Origin: Clostridium sp. CAG:221
GTDB taxonomy: Bacteria; Bacillota; Clostridia; Clostridiales; Clostridiaceae
Length of the DNA: 35,488 nucleotides
Direction: 5' to 3'
NCBI GenBank assembly: GCA_000435835.1
Contig: FR883393.1
Location: 1 to 35,488 of the forward strand
Shown here piece after piece: positions 31,660-35,488 of this stretch; position 1 is the first letter of the stretch, and the number at the start of each line of letters is the position of its first letter. The position numbers and the translations under genes were made by a program. The notes beneath the pieces are model-generated. The model did no database searches. It worked only from the letters and a program-made list of their open reading frames with translations, and had not been told where the DNA came from.

Positions 31660-33300
31660 ATGAAATCAGAGGTAATTGAATATATAAAAAATAATACTTA
31701 TATAGAGGAATTATTTTTAGATTTTATTGATGAATTTAAAGAACAGTATAATCTTTTGAAAAATAAAGAGAAAAAGGAATTATTAAAAATAAAAGATGAA
31801 ATTTTCAGAAATTGGCTGTTTTCTTCTATGATAAATGAAACATATATAACTCCAAATTACTTAATTAATAATATAGTTCAGCAAAGGTTTCCAGGAGATT
31901 ATGTAATCATTCCTGTATTTCGTTATGATGTAAAAAATAATAAATTAAATCTTTATGTAGAATTTCAATATTGTAGTTTAGAAGAACATCCCATTATTAA
32001 TGATATAGATATGTTAATGAATGTAGCTAATCCTTCAATAATCTTTCAAAATCAATGTGAAAATATTTTAACTATTAATGATAACATAGTTAAAAAGTTT
32101 ACCATTCAAAGTTTGTATTACGTAAACTATTTAGTTCAATTATGTCAGGAACTAAAAATTATTAAAGAAATAACAGCAATAAATTGTAAATGTTTTCAAA
32201 AGGATCAGAGTTATACAGACTTTAAGGCACTGTCTAATAAGGCCAAATTAAATAAGATTTTCTATGCCACCATTAATATAAGCATGAAAAATATAAATAA
32301 TATTAACAATGTTCAAAAGAAAGCAACAAGAAAGCAGATAATTGAATTTTTAAATAATGATATAAAAGAAGATGACTTTAATAGGTTTATAGATGAATTA
32401 ATACCTTTTGCCAATAACTTTATTGAAAATATAGACCAATTTACAAAAGATAAGAATATTTTAGAAACTATAAAGTTTGCTAAGATACTTATGGGCGATA
32501 ATGTAGGTGCTTTTGTAATGGGAACAGAAATAAGGGTGTATTTTGATATTTATTTCACTACAGTTTTTTCATACTATTTAGGTATACTATCACCAACGTA
32601 TTTAGGCACATTTTTAATTGAAGAAATAATATACGGTCTTAAGGGAAGTGATGGTTTTTTTGAAAAAGCTGCCAATGTTTTTAATGATGAATTAGGTCAT
32701 AACTTAACCAAGTTAGGTTCAAAATTAGTAGAGGTATATGGAGAAAAAATAAAAGACAATAAAGAAGAAAACTTTGATATAAATAATGTAGAAAAGTTTG
32801 TGAAACAAGCAAAGAATGAAAAAAAAGAGGTCCTTGAAAGATATAATAAATGCAGGGAATTATATGGAGATGATGAAAATATCATTCATAAATTTATGAA
32901 CATAATTAATGATAAGGAAGATGAACTATATTATTTTGCAGAAGAACATATTAATAAATTTGCCAGTTATCTCATAGAAAAAAAGGGGCTTAAGGAAAAG
33001 ACAGCTTTTTTATATTGCAGAAACATAGAATTATTTATATGTGATTTTTTATGTTATGAAAGTGAAGAAGAACTTAAAAAGATTGATAATATGATGGTTG
33101 ATAGGTATTTAGGAGAATGGTTTATTTCTACTTGTGCCACCAGTGTTAGTAGTATAAAAGCTCAAATTTATGCTCTTAGTCATTACTTTAATTTCTTATA
33201 TGATGAAGGTCTTATAAGCAATCTACAAAAAAATAGAATAAAGGAAACCATGAAGAATAAAGATAAATATATTCTTAAATATATGGAATACTTAGGGTGA
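31660..33300 (+). CDS. Large unidentified protein ending in a recombinase-type core-binding domain
   Basis: A 546-aa soluble protein. Residues 1 to about 420 form a mixed region of unknown family (EELFLDFIDEFKEQYNLLKN near the start; a more beta-rich middle; a hydrophobic patch near 295-330). Residues about 426-520 (HINKFASYLIEKKGLKEKT ... SSIKAQIYALSHYFNFLYDE) match the SAM-like N-terminal core-binding domain of tyrosine recombinases. No catalytic R-H-R-Y domain follows: the protein ends about 20 residues later at a strong terminator. It may therefore bind DNA or protein without recombining it. AAAGGAG precedes the ATG. Confidence 0.6.
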   Translation: MKSEVIEYIKNNTYIEELFLDFIDEFKEQYNLLKNKEKKELLKIKDEIFRNWLFSSMINETYITPNYLINNIVQQRFPGDYVIIPVFRYDVKNNKLNLYVEFQYCSLEEHPIINDIDMLMNVANPSIIFQNQCENILTINDNIVKKFTIQSLYYVNYLVQLCQELKIIKEITAINCKCFQKDQSYTDFKALSNKAKLNKIFYATINISMKNINNINNVQKKATRKQIIEFLNNDIKEDDFNRFIDELIPFANNFIENIDQFTKDKNILETIKFAKILMGDNVGAFVMGTEIRVYFDIYFTTVFSYYLGILSPTYLGTFLIEEIIYGLKGSDGFFEKAANVFNDELGHNLTKLGSKLVEVYGEKIKDNKEENFDINNVEKFVKQAKNEKKEVLERYNKCRELYGDDENIIHKFMNIINDKEDELYYFAEEHINKFASYLIEKKGLKEKTAFLYCRNIELFICDFLCYESEEELKKIDNMMVDRYLGEWFISTCATSVSSIKAQIYALSHYFNFLYDEGLISNLQKNRIKETMKNKDKYILKYMEYLG

Positions 33301-33307
33301 AATAGAA

Positions 33308-33342
33308 ATATCCATCTAAAAATAGATGGATATATTTTTTTT
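33308..33342 (+). terminator. Terminator after the 546-aa protein gene
   Basis: ATATCCATCTA and TAGATGGATAT form a perfect 11-bp stem with a T8 tail. Confidence 0.95.
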
Positions 33343-33428
33343 GTTAATTTTAAATTAAAGTGTAAATATTTGAAAAACAAATATGATAATAAGTATATAA
33401 AGGAAATTAAAGTAATTTGGAGGAGTTT

Positions 33429-35446
33429 ATGAAAGAAAAGAAAAATCATAACACAAATAGACATAGTATAGGAAATGTTATATTAGGAATAAATATTTTG
33501 TTAGTTATTAGTATTTCAATTTTTATGACAGGTACAGCATTAATTAATTCAATATCAAACTTGAAAAATATAGCATATAGTAATACAGAAGAAAGGGCAG
33601 CTGATAGTGCACAAGCTTTAGCAAATGAAATAGGAGTAAGAATTGAACAATTAGAGTATATTTCTAAATTAGATAGTATACAGTCTATGGATTGGAACAA
33701 ACAGTATCCAACTTTATTAGAAGAAGCAGAAGCATGGGGATTTATGCATATTTTTATAATGGATACTAAAGGGATTGGTTATTATGCAGAAACAAATACC
33801 ATAAAGGACCAATCAAAAGAAGCGTTTTTTACTGATATAAGTGGAGATAAATATTATGTAACAGAGCCATTTGTTGATGCAAAGGAAAAGAAATCTATAA
33901 CAACTATAACGGCACTTATAAAAAAGATGGTGTAGTAATTGGGAATATATGTGGTGTAATAGATTTAAGTAAAATAAATGAATTTATTCAAAATGTAAAA
34001 ATTGGAGAAAGTGGATATGCCTTTTTATTAAGAAAAAATGGTGAATTTGTAGCACATAATGATATGTCACTTGTATACAATCAGGTTAATATAGTGGAAC
34101 CAGATGATGAATATAGTAATCTTAAGGGATTTTCAACATTAATTGAAAGTGTGGAAAATGGAGAAAGCGGTACCAAGGAAATTAATTTAGATGGACAAAA
34201 GATAATTACTGCATATAATCCAGTAGAAAATACACCGTGGTCAATAGTTTTAGTGGCTAATGAAGATGAATTGCTAGCTGGTGTAGACAAAATGGTTTTA
34301 CTACAGATAATTATTACAATAGTTATAATTATTTTTGCAGTAATAATTTCTTATGTTGTGAAAAGATCTTTAAGTATAAAAATTGAAAAGATACGTAAGC
34401 AAACATCAGAGTTATCAAAATATAATTTAGCTTATAAAGATGAGACAGAATATAAAGATGAATTTGGTGAAGTAATTAATTCAATAAATGAATCAGTAGA
34501 TGTTTTAAATGACACAATAAATGAGGTTAAACAAAATAGTAATAAGTTATTTGAAACAAATGCATCAATAGATAATATGTTTGATGAAATTGAGAAGGAA
34601 ATTAATAAATCAGCTATTTCAGTAGAACATATATCTGCTAGTATGGAAGAATCAGCAGCAGCACTGCAAGAACTTAATACCATGACTGTAAGTGTTAAAG
34701 AAAATACAGAAAATTCAGTAAATAAGGCACAACAAGGCTTAGAACTAGCAAATTCCATTGAAAATGAATCAGTACAGATTCACAAACAAACAATTAAGTC
34801 AAAAGAAATAATAGAAAATATCTATGAAGAATGCAATTTAAAGCTAAAGGAAGCATTAGAAAAAGTGAAAATTGTGGAAAATATTGAAATGTTATCACAT
34901 TCTATCTTAGATATTACAGAGCAAACTAACCTTTTAGCTTTAAATGCAGCTATTGAAGCAGCAAGAGCTGGTGAGCAAGGAAAAGGATTTGCAGTTGTTG
35001 CTGGAGAGGTTAAAAAGTTGGCAGAAGAGTCATCAAGAAGTGTAACTGAAATTCAGGAAAGTCTAAAGGAAGTAATTAGTGCTGTTGAACAGTTATCTTT
35101 ATCATCAAAGGAAATACTTCAAGTAATGGACAATGAAGTTATGGATAACTTTAGAGAAATGATAAGCATAGCTGAAAACTATAAGGCAGCAGGAGCTTCA
35201 GTTAAGGATATGGTAGATGGATTTAATGAGATATCAGAGGTAAATGCAACAGCTATAAATGAAATATCAGGTACAGTATCATTATTATCTGACACTATGT
35301 CTGAAGTAGCAAATTCATCTTACACAATTGCTGAGAATATGTCAGAAGTAAATGAAAGAAGCGGAAATATTGCTAATCTTGTAAAAGAAGCAAATGATGT
35401 AGCAGCAAATTTAGAAGAAATGGTTTGTAAATTTAAAACACGATAA
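33429..35446 (+). pseudogene. Methyl-accepting chemotaxis protein, interrupted by a -1 frameshift
   Basis: Chemoreceptor split across two frames. Frame one (33429-33935) gives a TM helix (about 17-38) and the first part of a periplasmic-type dCache sensor, then TALIKKMV and a stop. Frame two opens with DGVVIGNICGVIDLSK and carries the rest of the sensor, TM2 (about 290-311 of the joined product), a HAMP-like linker and the signalling hairpin (NLLALNAAIEAARAGEQGKG, about 501-520). Joining at AAA AAG (33920-33926) restores a normal 672-aa receptor. Either one A was lost from an A7 tract, the site slips (heptamer A AAA AAG in frame), or the base is a sequencing error. GGAGG (33419-33423) sets the start at 33429. 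Confidence 0.85.
33920..33926 (+). other. A AAA AAG slippery heptamer at the frameshift
   Basis: In the zero frame the codons are ATA AAA AAG ATG GTG TAG, so A AAA AAG matches the canonical -1 slippery sequence (as in E. coli dnaX). The re-read frame continues with GAT GGT GTA. No strong downstream hairpin or well-spaced upstream Shine-Dalgarno is obvious. Confidence 0.7.
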
Positions 35447-35470
35447 AAAAGCTCTATTAAGAGCTTTTTT
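35445..35470 (+). terminator. Terminator of the chemoreceptor gene
   Basis: AAAAAAGCTCT and AGAGCTTTTTT form a perfect 11-bp stem around ATTA, overlapping the stop codon. Confidence 0.9.
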
Positions 35471-35488
35471 CAGTTTGTTGAAAAACCC

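Noticed and set aside
33183..33464. Minus-strand ORF across the terminator at 33308-33342
   Set aside because: Overlaps a coding end, a strong terminator and the chemoreceptor start; low-complexity hydrophobic translation typical of AT-rich antisense.
34064..34066. ATG at 34064 as a separate gene start for the second chemoreceptor half
   Set aside because: It lies within the sensor domain; conserved dCache sequence continues upstream in the same frame to the frameshift, and no binding site precedes it.
1..35488. CRISPR array, tRNA, rRNA, phage or insertion sequence
   Set aside because: No regularly spaced repeats, cloverleaf-type sequences, transposase motifs or phage structural genes were seen; the recombinase-like protein at 31660 lacks a catalytic domain.

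Overview
The window is AT-rich DNA with A/T-ending codons, strong AGGAGG-type ribosome binding sites and tight rho-independent terminators. It carries spore-coat genes (cotJABC and a CotF-like pair) together with a lysoplasmalogenase-like gene. This points to a low-GC, endospore-forming Firmicute, most likely a Clostridium-type anaerobe. I see no phage, insertion sequence, CRISPR array, tRNA or rRNA, so it reads as chromosomal housekeeping and accessory DNA.

Layout. 1-4.7 kb: ilvE (minus) diverges from ridA (plus) across a perfect 16-bp palindrome; then an HD-GYP c-di-GMP phosphodiesterase, an orphan PotD-like lipoprotein and a DUF3867-type protein. 4.7-10.1 kb: an ABC-F ATPase, a gene-poor stretch with ORF remnants and a T13 tract, an LprI-like lipoprotein, a DUF819 membrane protein, and a formate/nitrite-type channel preceded by a CRP/FNR-like site at exactly -41.5 from its predicted start. 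10.2-12.1 kb: a peptide-deformylase-like protein with an altered motif I, a YczE-type membrane protein and two small CotF-like coat genes (minus). 12.2-15.0 kb: codBA behind a complete PyrR-type attenuator leader. 15.1-21.4 kb: a DUF2935 protein, a zinc-ribbon/TM/toxin-like-domain protein, a probable ASCH-hydrolase-MATE-GNAT operon and an RNase Z-like metallo-hydrolase. 21.4-23.3 kb (minus): a YhhN-type lysoplasmalogenase and the cotJABC spore-coat operon. 23.4-28.4 kb: a six-TM chemoreceptor sensor lacking its signalling half, the pepV-pepT peptidase operon, a berberine-bridge-type flavoprotein and a 51-aa zinc-ribbon ORF. 28.5-35.5 kb: an unidentified PLD-like protein, a 95-nt structured inverted-repeat element, a divergent PfkB-like kinase, a metallophosphoesterase, a 546-aa protein ending in a recombinase-type core-binding domain without a catalytic domain, and a dCache chemoreceptor interrupted by a -1 frameshift at an A AAA AAG tract.

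Functional threads: amino-acid metabolism with reactive-imine protection (ilvE/ridA) and peptide use (pepV/pepT); pyrimidine salvage under PyrR control (codBA); signalling (HD-GYP and two damaged chemoreceptors); sporulation (cotJ, CotF-like). The most unusual items are the PyrR leader on codBA, the surface-facing toxin-like domain at 16267, the slippery-site frameshift at 33920, the catalytic-domain-less recombinase-like protein at 31660, the structured element at 29418 and the class-II-spaced CRP/FNR-like site at 9215. All calls come from reading sequence and recalling families; no database search was run.
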